This document shows positions 1 to 7,666 of a stretch of DNA of 19,392 bases, piece after piece; within the stretch, counting starts at the first letter, position 1, and each line of letters opens with the position of its first letter. Source of the DNA: DAOTUL01 sp034437435 (GTDB taxonomy: Bacteria > Chloroflexota > Anaerolineae > Aggregatilineales > Phototrophicaceae); NCBI GenBank assembly GCA_964417785.1, contig CAYQJO010000063.1, positions 1 to 19,392 on the forward strand, given 5' to 3'. The notes below the pieces were generated by a model, which saw nothing but the letters and a program-made list of their open reading frames with translations, was not told where the DNA came from and did no database searches. Position numbers and translations under genes: made by a program.

Positions 1-1547
1 GCGAGGATTACCCGGAGACGCTGGATTATGTCAAGTTCGCTGGTGTGGCATGGCATGAGGATGGGTTCTTTTACAATCGTTATCCTGAGCCGGGACCGGG
101 CAACGAGCAGGGGAATTTGCATAACCAGGTCTATTATCACCGGCTCAATACAGCGCAAGCCGAAGACACTCTCGTGTATGCCCGCCCGGATGCGCCAGAA
201 CTGGCTTTTAACCCGTTCATGACAGACGATGGTGCTTATCTCATACTGTATGTCTGGCATGGGGCCATCAACCGCAACCGCATTTACTATCGACCGGCAG
301 ACAGCGACGGCGAATTTATCCGGCTGCTGGACGACGCCGACGCCGAATATGGGTTTGCTGGCAACGCCGGTGCGACCTTCTTCTTCTATACCGATCTGGA
401 CGCCCCTAAAGGCCGGATCATCACCATCGACGATTCCATGCGCGAGATCGTCCCGGAAGGCGATGGGGTGATCGAACAGGCCACCATCATCAACGGGCAG
501 TTGGTGCTGAATGTCCTGGAAAACGCCAACCACAAACTGAAAATCTATGACCTGGACGGGGCCTATGTACAGGATGTGCCGCTGCCAGGACCGGGTACGG
601 TGGCGGCACTTTCCGGGAAGCAGGACCACACGCAGATGTTTTTCTCGTTCCAGTCGTATCTCTACCCACCGACCATCTTTCAGTACGACTTCGAGACCGG
701 CGAGGTCACGGTTTGGGGCAAGGCCGGGGTCGTGTTTGATGCCGATGCCTATGTGACCGAGCAGGTCTGGTATCCATCAAAGGACGGCACGCAGGTTTCC
801 ATGTTCATCACCCACAAAAAGGGATTAGCGCTTACCGGCGACCACCCGACCATCCTCTACGGGTATGGTGGGTTTTCCATCAGCCTGACGCCAGGATTCG
901 CGCCCCACATCCTGAACTGGTTGGAGATGGGCGGAATTTACGCGGTGGCGAATCTGCGCGGCGGTTCGGAGTACGGCGAGGCGTGGCATCAGGCCGGCAT
1001 GCTGGCGAACAAGCAAAATGTCTTCGATGACTTCATCGCTGCCGCCGAGTGGTTGATCGACAACCAGTACACAAAGACCGAACGGCTGGTGATCATGGGT
1101 GGCAGTAACGGCGGACTGCTGGTATCGGCCTGTATGGTGCAGCGGCCCGATCTGTTTGGTGCGGTAATCTGTCAGGTACCCGTGACCGATATGCTGCGCT
1201 ACCACAGGTTCACCGCCGGACGGTACTGGACACCTGAATATGGCAACGCCGAAGAAGACCCGGAACATTTCAATTTCCTGATCGCTTACTCGCCGCTGCA
1301 CAATGTCCAACCGGGCGCAACCTACCCACCGATTCTGATCCTGACCGCCGATCATGATGACCGGGTGGTACCGATGCACGCGGAGAAATTCGCCGCCACC
1401 ATCCAGGCGGCAGATAGCGGCGCGAATCCGCTGTTACTGCGCTTTGATCTGCGCTCCGGTCACGGAATGGGCAAGCCGACGTCGAAAATCATCGACCAGT
1501 GGGCCGATATTCAGGCGTTCCTGGTACGCAATCTGGGTATGGATTAA
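1..1547 (+). CDS. Prolyl oligopeptidase, S9A family (5' truncated)
   Basis: This is the 3' part of a serine peptidase that cleaves short proline-containing peptides. The frame is open back to the window edge (first full codon at base 3), and the residues before the first GTG at 45 already match the family, so the start lies outside the window. The family combines a beta-propeller gate with a C-terminal alpha/beta-hydrolase domain. The propeller remnant covers about the first 250 visible residues. The catalytic domain shows the nucleophile motif GGSNGG with Ser encoded at 1104-1106, the acid in DHDDRVVP at about 1350-1373, and the His of SGHGMGKP at 1461-1463, so the triad is intact. The NLRGGSEYGEAWH block before the nucleophile is also typical of S9A. 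No signal peptide can be judged because the N-terminus is missing. Its TAA overlaps the stop of the convergent WD40 gene. Family assignment is secure; substrate is not. Confidence 0.95.
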   Translation, partial: EDYPETLDYVKFAGVAWHEDGFFYNRYPEPGPGNEQGNLHNQVYYHRLNTAQAEDTLVYARPDAPELAFNPFMTDDGAYLILYVWHGAINRNRIYYRPADSDGEFIRLLDDADAEYGFAGNAGATFFFYTDLDAPKGRIITIDDSMREIVPEGDGVIEQATIINGQLVLNVLENANHKLKIYDLDGAYVQDVPLPGPGTVAALSGKQDHTQMFFSFQSYLYPPTIFQYDFETGEVTVWGKAGVVFDADAYVTEQVWYPSKDGTQVSMFITHKKGLALTGDHPTILYGYGGFSISLTPGFAPHILNWLEMGGIYAVANLRGGSEYGEAWHQAGMLANKQNVFDDFIAAAEWLIDNQYTKTERLVIMGGSNGGLLVSACMVQRPDLFGAVICQVPVTDMLRYHRFTAGRYWTPEYGNAEEDPEHFNFLIAYSPLHNVQPGATYPPILILTADHDDRVVPMHAEKFAATIQAADSGANPLLLRFDLRSGHGMGKPTSKIIDQWADIQAFLVRNLGMD

Positions 1548-2494
1548 TCCACCGCCCACAAACGCACCATGTTGTCCCCGCCGCCGGTCGCCAGCAGAGT
1601 GCCAGGCGGGTTGAATGCCAGGCTCATCACCGGTTTTTCGTGTGCTTCCAGCGTAATCAATGCGTTGGAAGTGTCACCCGCGCCGTCGTGCAGCACCTGC
1701 TGGACATGCCACAGGCGCACGGCGTTATCGCGCCCGCCAGTCGCCATCACCTCGCCATAGGTGTTGAAGGCAATGCAATCTGCGCCATTGTTGTGGGCCT
1801 GAATGGTGGCGTAGGGGTCGCCCGAATGCGCGTCCCATAAACGGACGGTCATGTCTTTGCTGGCGGAGGCGATCATGGTGCCGGGGGGATTGGCCGCGAC
1901 CTCACGGATCCAATCGCTGTGCTGACCCAGGACAGTCCCACCGGTTTCAGCGCGGGTATCCCACACACGCAGCACATTGTCGCGGCCAGCCGAAACAAGT
2001 ACGTTGCCGCGCAGCGCAAACGTTACGCTCTCGACCTCGCTGTCGTGGCCTTCCAGGACGGCCTTGCGGCTGAAGTCGCCGGTATCCCACAACCACACCA
2101 GACCATCAGCGCTTCCGGTCGCCAGCATTTGCCCATCCGGACTGAAGGCCACCGCATTGACCGAGTCCGAGTGGGCTTGCAATGTGGTCACCGGTTTGAC
2201 TTCGACATGCTGGTCGGTCAAATCCCAGATTTTGACGGTGGTATCGGCACTGATGGACGCCAGCAGCCGATTATCGGGACTGAAGGCCAGTCCTTTCACA
2301 TGGCCGGTGTGACCACCCAGACTGTGTGACGGTTTGCCGCCGAAGGTCCCGGCGTAGAGCTGCACACCTTCGGCCCCGGCGACAGCCAGCGTGGTGCCAT
2401 CAGGCGACCACGCCACCTGCGTGATCCAGCCACACTGCACATGCGTCAGTTCGGTCAGTCTGGCCGCGTTATCGGTCGAAATACGTTCGCGCAT
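1544..2494 (-). CDS. Seven-repeat WD40 beta-propeller protein
   Basis: This 316-residue protein is made almost wholly of WD40 repeats. Seven can be counted, each with the pattern H-x(6-7)-V-x(2)-aF-SPDG-x-LA-x-GS-D-x-V-[RK]LWD. The first (around ITQVAWSPDG) is degenerate and the last ends at the C-terminal RLWAVD. Seven repeats make one closed propeller, a scaffold for protein interactions without enzymatic activity. No signal peptide, membrane helix or fused kinase or effector domain is visible, so it is probably cytoplasmic. The ATG at 2494 has a strong AGGAGG ribosome-binding site six bases upstream, and that site overlaps the TAG stop of the upstream beta-lactamase-fold gene (11 bases between the genes). 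The two are therefore almost certainly co-transcribed and may be translationally coupled. The stop TAA shares the TTAA tetranucleotide with the convergent peptidase stop. Binding partner unknown. Confidence 0.93.
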   Translation of the reverse strand: MRERISTDNAARLTELTHVQCGWITQVAWSPDGTTLAVAGAEGVQLYAGTFGGKPSHSLGGHTGHVKGLAFSPDNRLLASISADTTVKIWDLTDQHVEVKPVTTLQAHSDSVNAVAFSPDGQMLATGSADGLVWLWDTGDFSRKAVLEGHDSEVESVTFALRGNVLVSAGRDNVLRVWDTRAETGGTVLGQHSDWIREVAANPPGTMIASASKDMTVRLWDAHSGDPYATIQAHNNGADCIAFNTYGEVMATGGRDNAVRLWHVQQVLHDGAGDTSNALITLEAHEKPVMSLAFNPPGTLLATGGGDNMVRLWAVD

Positions 2495-2505
2495 CGCGAT
2501 CCCTC

Positions 2506-3633
2506 CTAAAGCACAATCAATATCAAGACGAGCAGGAACACCACCATTACGGCAGCGATAAACATCAACAGACGCCCGCCCAGACTCTCACGGTAGGGGC
2601 GGCGATGCAACAGGTGTAAGCCGAGATACAGGCGATCATCATCGAATACCAGCCATTGATCGCCAGCGCGAAAGGCCAGCGGATCATCAGTGGCATCAAG
2701 TGGTGTGGTTTGTGCCGGGTCCATCTGACCTGCCAGCACTAGGCGTCCACGCCGCACCCGGATGCGGACTCCGCCGCCGTAGCGATGCCAGATGGGCAGA
2801 TTGAGGAGCAGGCCAGGTGGCGGTGCATAGTAGCCGGTCAAGTTTCGGTTGATGGTTGCAGCACGCCGGTTGATTTCACCAGGTTGTACGAACATTTGCT
2901 GCATCAGGTCACGGGCCAGAGTCGTTGGCTTACCGTCATTCAGGACGACGACAGCGGTCAGGTCATCCGGTGCCAGCCACAAAGAGCCGGCCCGGCTATC
3001 GTATCGCGCCACCCGGTGGCCGTTTATTTCCGTAAGGAAGAAGCCGAGTCCCATGCCCGGCAGCCGGGGATCAAGGCGGTAATGGTCGTCAATCAGCGTC
3101 CGGTCGAGACGGCTTTCCAGGATGGCGGCAGCAAATGTCACCATGTCGTCCAGCGTGGTCGCCGGTGGATCGAGCCGGGTGCCGTCCATGCCCAACGGAC
3201 CCAGCACACGCTCATGAACAAACGCCGCCAGTGATTGTCCACTGGTGCGAGCGATCAGGCGTTCCAGCAGCCGGTGATTGAGGTCGGAAAAGCACCACCG
3301 GGTTCCTGGCACAGCCTGGACAGTGATATGACGCTCTGGTAAGGCTCGATCTGCTCGCACCAGGGCCATCAGCGAAGGGGCCACACCGATACCGCTGGTG
3401 TGGGTCAGCAGGTGACGTGGAGTCACAGCGGGGTCGGTACCGATGTGGTCGCCTACCGGTGTATCCAGATCGAGACGGAGGCACAGCACAGCGGCAGCCA
3501 AAATCGGCGGCACGACCGGTTGGAAGCCGGTGGAGTCCTCGCGTTCGCTCACCAGCTTCAGCGTGCCATTCTCGATCAGGGCCATGCCTGCCGGGTTGGT
3601 TTTTTCGATCAGGTCGCTCACAATAGAGTCCAT
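2506..3633 (-). CDS. Beta-lactamase-fold protein with degenerate active site and C-terminal membrane anchor
   Basis: This 375-residue protein belongs to the serine beta-lactamase/penicillin-binding-protein-like family (class C/AmpC-type fold). The clear family signature is RHLLTHTSG at residues 73-81, followed by a conserved helix region ending ERVLGPLGMD. The catalytic motifs appear to be lost. The SxxK region reads STGF (residues 34-37) with no lysine nearby. The usual YxN reads FSD (115-117). The usual HxG/KTG position reads YDSRAG near 211. About 20 residues normally found before SxxK are also missing. Residues 353-375 form a hydrophobic C-terminal helix, suggesting a tail anchor; no N-terminal signal peptide is seen. 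The ATG at 3633 is chosen because the family similarity begins there. A longer open frame to 3951 runs into the divergent acetyltransferase gene and reads as noise. It is the first gene of a pair with the WD40 gene. It is probably a pseudoenzyme, although misassembly or a decaying gene is possible. Confidence 0.82.
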   Translation of the reverse strand: MDSIVSDLIEKTNPAGMALIENGTLKLVSEREDSTGFQPVVPPILAAAVLCLRLDLDTPVGDHIGTDPAVTPRHLLTHTSGIGVAPSLMALVRADRALPERHITVQAVPGTRWCFSDLNHRLLERLIARTSGQSLAAFVHERVLGPLGMDGTRLDPPATTLDDMVTFAAAILESRLDRTLIDDHYRLDPRLPGMGLGFFLTEINGHRVARYDSRAGSLWLAPDDLTAVVVLNDGKPTTLARDLMQQMFVQPGEINRRAATINRNLTGYYAPPPGLLLNLPIWHRYGGGVRIRVRRGRLVLAGQMDPAQTTPLDATDDPLAFRAGDQWLVFDDDRLYLGLHLLHRRPYRESLGGRLLMFIAAVMVVFLLVLILIVL

Positions 3634-3660
3634 GATCGCCCATTCTATCCGAGGACCGAC

Positions 3661-4230
3661 ATGCCGACCATTATCAACCCGCTGCTGCTGGACCTGCCCG
3701 AACAGATCGAAACAGATCGCCTGTTGATCCGCGCACCACGTCCCGGCGATGGCCCGGTGGTCAACGCCGCCATCCGCGAGTCGCAGGAGGAACTGCGCCG
3801 GTGGATGATCTGGGCGCAGGAGATACCGCATGTGCAGGAGACAGAAGAACATCTCCGGCAGGCCGCGGCCCGCTTCGCCCTGCGCGAGGACATGATGGTG
3901 CTGCTGTTTCACCGGGGAACCGGGGTGTTTATCGGTGCCAGTGGCATGCACAACATCGATTGGACAGTGCCATCATTGGAAATTGGATACTGGCTGCACA
4001 CAGCCCACACCGGTCAGGGCTACATGACCGAAGCCGTTCTGGCCCTGACCGATTATGCGATGGAACATTTCAGTGCCGAGCGCATCGAAATCCGCTGCGA
4101 TGCGCTCAACCGCGCCAGTGCCGCCGTCGCTGAGCGGGCCGGATTCCGCCAGGAGGGCTACTTCCGCAACCATATGCGCAGTCCTGACGGCACCCTGCGC
4201 GATACATTGGTCTACGCATGGGTACGCTGA
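3661..4230 (+). CDS. GNAT N-acetyltransferase, RimJ/RimL-like
   Basis: This 189-residue acetyltransferase of the GNAT superfamily transfers acetyl from acetyl-CoA to an amine. It resembles the RimJ/RimL group, whose known members acetylate ribosomal protein N-termini or small molecules; the substrate here cannot be told. It opens with the group's ETDRLLIRAPRPGD strand (about residues 17-30). The acetyl-CoA-binding motif lies in IGYWLHTAHTGQGYMTEAV near residues 107-125, and the C-terminal signature is RCDALNRASAAVAERAGF. The ATG at 3661 has GAGGA five bases upstream. The open frame extends further upstream, but that part overlaps the divergent beta-lactamase-fold gene antisense and has no family similarity. 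Only 27 bases separate the two divergent starts. The TGA at 4228-4230 directly abuts the stop of fbp with no spacer. Confidence 0.93.
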   Translation: MPTIINPLLLDLPEQIETDRLLIRAPRPGDGPVVNAAIRESQEELRRWMIWAQEIPHVQETEEHLRQAAARFALREDMMVLLFHRGTGVFIGASGMHNIDWTVPSLEIGYWLHTAHTGQGYMTEAVLALTDYAMEHFSAERIEIRCDALNRASAAVAERAGFRQEGYFRNHMRSPDGTLRDTLVYAWVR

Positions 4231-5283
4231 CTACACCGCCATCGGTTTTTCGCGAAAGGCGATGTATTCATCCAGCCATTCTTTGTCGTATTTCTGGATG
4301 AACCATTCGGCTTTTTCGACCAGATCGCGGTTGCCGATGAACAGGGGGGTGCGCTGGTGCAGTTCATGCGGCTGAATATCCAGAATGTCACCATAGCCAT
4401 CAGACGCATATCCACCGGCCTGCTGAGCGATGAAAGCCAACGCCTGAGCTTCGACCATCAAGCGCAGCTTTCCAGCGGTGTAAGCGTTATCACCTGGATA
4501 GGCATACACGCCGCCGCGCAGCAGATTGCGGTGGAAATCCGCCACCAGCGAACCAATATAGCGATTGGACAACGGTTTATTGCCGTCACTCTCGACGCCT
4601 TGCAGCCATTTGACGTAATGGCGGACACCGGTGGTCCAGTCTTTTTCGTTGCCATGATTGATGCTGTAGTACATCGATTGCGGGGGTATCCGGATGTTAT
4701 CGTGGCTTAGCAAGAATTCGCCAACGCTGTTATCCAGGGTAAAACCGTATACGCCCTGGCCGGTACTGTAGACCAGCATGGTACTCGATCCGTAGATAAC
4801 GTAACCAGCGGCGGCTAACTGATGACCTGGCTGCAGTACATCTTCCAGCGTGCCAGTATCGCCCTCAGAGACCTTACGATACAATGAAAAAATCGTACCG
4901 ATGGAGACGTTGACGTCGATATTGGACGAACCATCCAGCGGATCGAAGAGCAGGACGTAGCGACCTTTATCAAAATGGGTGGGAATGTCGATGATGTCGT
5001 CATGTTCCTCGGAAACCATCGCACACAGGCGGCCCGTGTGATCGTTCATCTTGTAGATCATTTCGTCGGCGAAGACGTCGAGTTTCTGCTGGCGCTCGCC
5101 GTAGACATTATGACCGGCACTGGCCCCCAGAATATCGGTCAGGCCGGCGCGACTGGTCTCACGAGAGATGATCTTGGCGGCCAGGGCGATGTCATAGAGC
5201 AGGCTGGAAAAGATACCGGTCGCGCCGGGGTGGTTCCGCTGCCTTTCGTAGATGTGGCGTTCAATGGTGACGATTTTTGCCAT
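4231..5283 (-). CDS. fbp: Fructose-1,6-bisphosphatase, class I
   Basis: This 350-residue enzyme hydrolyses fructose 1,6-bisphosphate to fructose 6-phosphate, the committed step of gluconeogenesis (also used in the Calvin cycle). Class I features are clear: NVYGERQQKLDVFAD near 59-73, the metal-binding SEEHDD at 91-96, the metal and substrate motif FDPLDGSSNID at 113-123, the substrate-binding block YSINHGNEKDW at 206-216, RYIGSLVADFHRNLLRGG at 241-258, and the C-terminal GKLRLMVEAQALAFIAQQAGG at 271-291. Length is slightly over the usual 330-340. The ATG at 5283 is preferred over one at 5322 because AAAGGA lies eight bases upstream and the family N-terminus begins here; the longer form adds 13 unconserved residues. 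It diverges from the enolase-superfamily gene across a 150-base control region. No Calvin-cycle gene is in the window, so a gluconeogenic role is the simplest reading. Confidence 0.97.
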   Translation of the reverse strand: MAKIVTIERHIYERQRNHPGATGIFSSLLYDIALAAKIISRETSRAGLTDILGASAGHNVYGERQQKLDVFADEMIYKMNDHTGRLCAMVSEEHDDIIDIPTHFDKGRYVLLFDPLDGSSNIDVNVSIGTIFSLYRKVSEGDTGTLEDVLQPGHQLAAAGYVIYGSSTMLVYSTGQGVYGFTLDNSVGEFLLSHDNIRIPPQSMYYSINHGNEKDWTTGVRHYVKWLQGVESDGNKPLSNRYIGSLVADFHRNLLRGGVYAYPGDNAYTAGKLRLMVEAQALAFIAQQAGGYASDGYGDILDIQPHELHQRTPLFIGNRDLVEKAEWFIQKYDKEWLDEYIAFREKPMAV

Positions 5284-5320
5284 CGAAATGTCCTTTAAGA
5301 AAATTTTCACCTTAACGCCC

Positions 5321-5326
5321 ATTTTA
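5321..5326 (-). promoter_or_regulatory. Possible -10 box for fbp
   Basis: On the minus strand these bases read TAAAAT, a 5/6 match to TATAAT, placed so that transcription would start about 30 bases before the fbp ATG. No convincing -35 box lies at 16-18 bases spacing, so this is tentative. Confidence 0.3.
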
Positions 5327-5355
5327 ACATCGAATACCGGGGGCGCTGTTTAAGA

Positions 5356-5374
5356 TTCACAAAGTGATTGTGAA
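5356..5374. promoter_or_regulatory. Operator-like palindrome in the fbp/enolase-superfamily divergent region
   Basis: The sequence TTCACAA-N5-TTGTGAA is a perfect inverted repeat with 7-base arms and a 5-base centre. It sits about 70 bases from each of the two divergent start codons, as expected for a site bound by a dimeric regulator. The arm TTGTGAA recurs alone at 5416-5422. The right arm also contains TTGTGA, which could double as a -35 for the plus-strand gene. No regulator gene is adjacent, so the binding protein is unknown. Confidence 0.5.
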
Positions 5375-5415
5375 GATCAACCTGACGATTGGTAAATCCA
5401 GAAAGCCTTGTTCTG

Positions 5416-5422
5416 TTGTGAA
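5416..5422 (+). promoter_or_regulatory. Third TTGTGAA half-site next to the ribosome-binding site
   Basis: TTGTGAA here repeats exactly one arm of the palindrome at 5356-5374, in the same orientation as its right arm and 48 bases downstream. Its last two bases overlap the AAGGAG ribosome-binding site of the enolase-superfamily gene. It could be an auxiliary operator half-site or coincidence; a single 7-mer is weak evidence. Confidence 0.25.
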
Positions 5423-5433
5423 GGAGATTTAAC

Positions 5434-6543
5434 ATGCTCGCGTTTGCTGATCCTATCACCATCGACCGGATTGATGTCCTGACCCGTGAGGGGCGCTATT
5501 TTGTGCGTACCCGCTCCAGAGACGGTGCAGAAGGAATCGCCATCACCAATTTCCGCGCTCCGGTGCTGCTGCCGCTGCTGCAAAAGGCGGTGATTCCGTT
5601 CTTCCTGGGCAAAGACGCCCGCAACCTTGAGTCACTGGTGGATGAGGTCTTCGTTCACGCCAGCAACTATAAGTATGCCGGGATTGCCTTCTGGAATCCG
5701 GTCGCCTATGTCGAACACAGTCTGCTGGATATGCTGGGTAAGATGGCCGGTATATCGGTGGGGAATCTGCTGGGTGAGGTCTACCGCACCGAGATTCCGG
5801 TATATATGTCCAGCACTCGCCGCGACACCACCCCGGAGGAAGAAATCGCCTGGGTCGGTGAACGGGTGGCAGCGACCGGTGCGAAGGCGGTCAAGATGAA
5901 AGTCGGTGGGCGTATGAGCAACAACACCGACGCCATGCCCGGTCGCAGCGAACAACTGACGGCACTGGCTCGCCGGACCTTCGGCGACGATATGGTGATC
6001 TACATGGATGCCAACGGCAGCTACGACGCCGAAGCCGCCATCAAAGTCGGCCATATGCTGGCGTCGTATGATGTTGCCTTCTTCGAGGAGCCGTGTCCGT
6101 TCGAGTGGTACGAAGCGACCCAGGCTGTCGCCGATGCGCTCGATTTGCCGGTGGCTGGTGGTGAGCAGGACACCAGCGCTTACCACTTCCAGCGTATGAT
6201 CCGCGACCGGATTGTCGATATTGTCCAGCCGGACCTGTTTTACAACGGTGGCTTCATCCGCACACTGCGCGTGGCGGCGTGGGCGCATGAGGCCGGTATG
6301 GACAGCACGCCCCATGGCCCGGCAGCGGACCCGGTGGTAATACCGACGCTGCATTATGCATCAATGGTGCGCAACTGCGGCCCGTTCCAGGAGTTTGGCG
6401 CGAGGATCGTAGAGCAGCCCGACTGGTACCGGCCCCGGATTGAGGTCCATGATGGCGTCATCGTGGTCCCGGACGGTCCCGGACTGGGCATGACCTACGA
6501 TCCCGATTTTATCGCCGGTGCCACACTGATTAAGGACGTATAA
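5434..6543 (+). CDS. Enolase-superfamily enzyme (mandelate racemase/muconate-lactonizing type)
   Basis: This 369-residue enzyme has the capping domain plus (beta/alpha)7-beta barrel of the enolase superfamily, whose members remove a proton alpha to a carboxylate with Mg2+ help. The barrel residues are visible: K-x-K as KMK at 154-156, metal ligands Asp192 (MDANGSYD), Glu218/219 (FFEEPCP) and Glu244 (GGEQD), then Asp267 (QPD) and His294 (STPHGP). The combination of a KxK motif with an Asp-His pair is characteristic of the mandelate racemase subgroup, which includes many sugar-acid dehydratases and racemases. The specific substrate cannot be assigned from sequence alone. The ATG at 5434 has an AAGGAG site seven bases upstream. 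It stands alone as a transcription unit, divergent from fbp and convergent with hypE (49 bases apart). No sugar-acid transporter or aldolase is nearby to indicate a pathway. Confidence 0.93.
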   Translation: MLAFADPITIDRIDVLTREGRYFVRTRSRDGAEGIAITNFRAPVLLPLLQKAVIPFFLGKDARNLESLVDEVFVHASNYKYAGIAFWNPVAYVEHSLLDMLGKMAGISVGNLLGEVYRTEIPVYMSSTRRDTTPEEEIAWVGERVAATGAKAVKMKVGGRMSNNTDAMPGRSEQLTALARRTFGDDMVIYMDANGSYDAEAAIKVGHMLASYDVAFFEEPCPFEWYEATQAVADALDLPVAGGEQDTSAYHFQRMIRDRIVDIVQPDLFYNGGFIRTLRVAAWAHEAGMDSTPHGPAADPVVIPTLHYASMVRNCGPFQEFGARIVEQPDWYRPRIEVHDGVIVVPDGPGLGMTYDPDFIAGATLIKDV

Positions 6544-6592
6544 CGGCTTATCCGCCAGGTGGGTTTACATCTCTACGTGACGTGATGGATAC

Positions 6593-7666
6593 TCAACAAA
6601 TACGCGGCAGCAGTTCCCCGGCGGGTAGATCGACCACGCGCTGTGCACCGATGCGGGTGCGGGCTGTGACTATACCCGGATGTTCAGCGACAATCTCACC
6701 GATAATGGCGGCGCTGGCTCCTTGCGGCGAACGGCGCATGGTTTCCAGAATGGCGTCGGCGTGTTCACGCGGGACTATTGCCACCAGTTTGCCTTCATTG
6801 GCGACGTAGAAAGGATCGAGTCCGAGCATCTCGCAGGCACTCTGCACCGCTGGCGTGACCGGGACAGCGGTCTCGTCAAAAACCATGCCAACACCGGACG
6901 CCTGCGCCAGTTCATTCAGAACCGCTGCCAGACCGCCGCGAGTGGCATCGCGCAGGCAGTGAATATCCGGCGTGACGGCGAGCATGGCCTGTACCATCTC
7001 CACCAGGGGAGCCGTATCGCTCTGGATCGGCGAGTCGAAGGCCAGACCTTCGCGCACGGACATAATCGCCATGCCGTGATCGCCGACTGTGCCGCTGACC
7101 AGAATAACATCCCCTGGACGGGCGCGGTCGGCAGCAATGGTTATCCCTGGCGGTACGAGACCAATCCCGGTGGTGTTGATGTAAAGTCCGTCGCCGTGTC
7201 CTTTGTTGACGACTTTGGTATCGGCGGCGATGATGCGCACATTGGCGGTCACTGCCGCTCTGCCGAAATCGGTAATGATGCGTCCCAGATCACCCATCGG
7301 CAGCCCTTCTTCCAGGATAAAGCCAGCCGTCAAATACAGCGGTGTTGCACCGCTCATGGCGATGTCGTTGACTGTGCCGTTGATCGCCAGTTCACCGATG
7401 CTGCCGCCGGGGAAGAACAGGGGGTTAATCACGAAGCTGTCGGTACTTATGGCAAGACGTCCGTTCATATCGAACAAGGTTGAGTCGCCATACTGGTTCA
7501 GCAGATCGTTTTCCAGGATGGGCGCGAAAAGATGGGCGATCAGGTCGTTGGTCAGCTTGCCGCCGCTGCCATGCCCCAGAACCACCGTCGGATAGTGTCG
7601 CAGTGGTGCCGGACACACCCATCCACCAAGACTCAAGTCCTGTAGTTCCGTGCCATTATCGGTCAT
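6593..7666 (-). CDS. hypE: Hydrogenase maturation protein HypE
   Basis: This 357-residue protein dehydrates the thiocarbamate that HypF places on its C-terminal cysteine, producing the thiocyanate that supplies CN- ligands to the hydrogenase iron. It belongs to the AIR-synthase/PurM-like ATP-binding fold. Signatures are the N-terminal LGHGSGGKLTNDLI (30-43), ISTDSFVINPLFFPGG (73-88), INGTVNDIAMSGA (95-107), and the catalytic tail ending PRIC with the essential terminal Cys. The ATG at 7666 overlaps the hypD stop by one base (TGATG) and has GGGGAG upstream. A longer open frame to 7837 lies within hypD and lacks similarity. It is the last gene of the operon. Length and both termini are normal, so it should be functional. 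Confidence 0.98.
   Translation of the reverse strand: MTDNGTELQDLSLGGWVCPAPLRHYPTVVLGHGSGGKLTNDLIAHLFAPILENDLLNQYGDSTLFDMNGRLAISTDSFVINPLFFPGGSIGELAINGTVNDIAMSGATPLYLTAGFILEEGLPMGDLGRIITDFGRAAVTANVRIIAADTKVVNKGHGDGLYINTTGIGLVPPGITIAADRARPGDVILVSGTVGDHGMAIMSVREGLAFDSPIQSDTAPLVEMVQAMLAVTPDIHCLRDATRGGLAAVLNELAQASGVGMVFDETAVPVTPAVQSACEMLGLDPFYVANEGKLVAIVPREHADAILETMRRSPQGASAAIIGEIVAEHPGIVTARTRIGAQRVVDLPAGELLPRIC

Noticed and set aside
825..1379. 184-codon open frame on the minus strand
   Set aside because: It is antisense to the catalytic domain of the prolyl oligopeptidase and has no recognisable content.
3400..3660. N-terminal extension of the GNAT protein
   Set aside because: It is antisense to the beta-lactamase-fold gene; GAGGA before the ATG at 3661 and the family N-terminus support the shorter form.
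3634..3951. N-terminal extension of the beta-lactamase-fold protein
   Set aside because: This stretch overlaps the well-supported GNAT gene on the other strand, and its translation shows no similarity to the family; family similarity begins just after the ATG at 3633.
5284..5322. Longer Fbp beginning at 5322
   Set aside because: The extra 13 residues are not family-like, there is no ribosome-binding site before 5322, and the probable -10 box overlaps that start.
5632..6354. 240-codon open frame on the minus strand
   Set aside because: It lies wholly antisense to the enolase-superfamily gene, has no recognisable domain, and is rich in residues produced by reading a GC-rich gene backwards.
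6544..6592. Intrinsic terminator between the enolase-superfamily gene and hypE
   Set aside because: The 49 bases contain no strong stem-loop and no T tract in either direction.
6680..7483. 267-codon open frame on the plus strand
   Set aside because: It is antisense to hypE, whose motifs are complete; the frame is a by-product of codon bias and shows no family signature.
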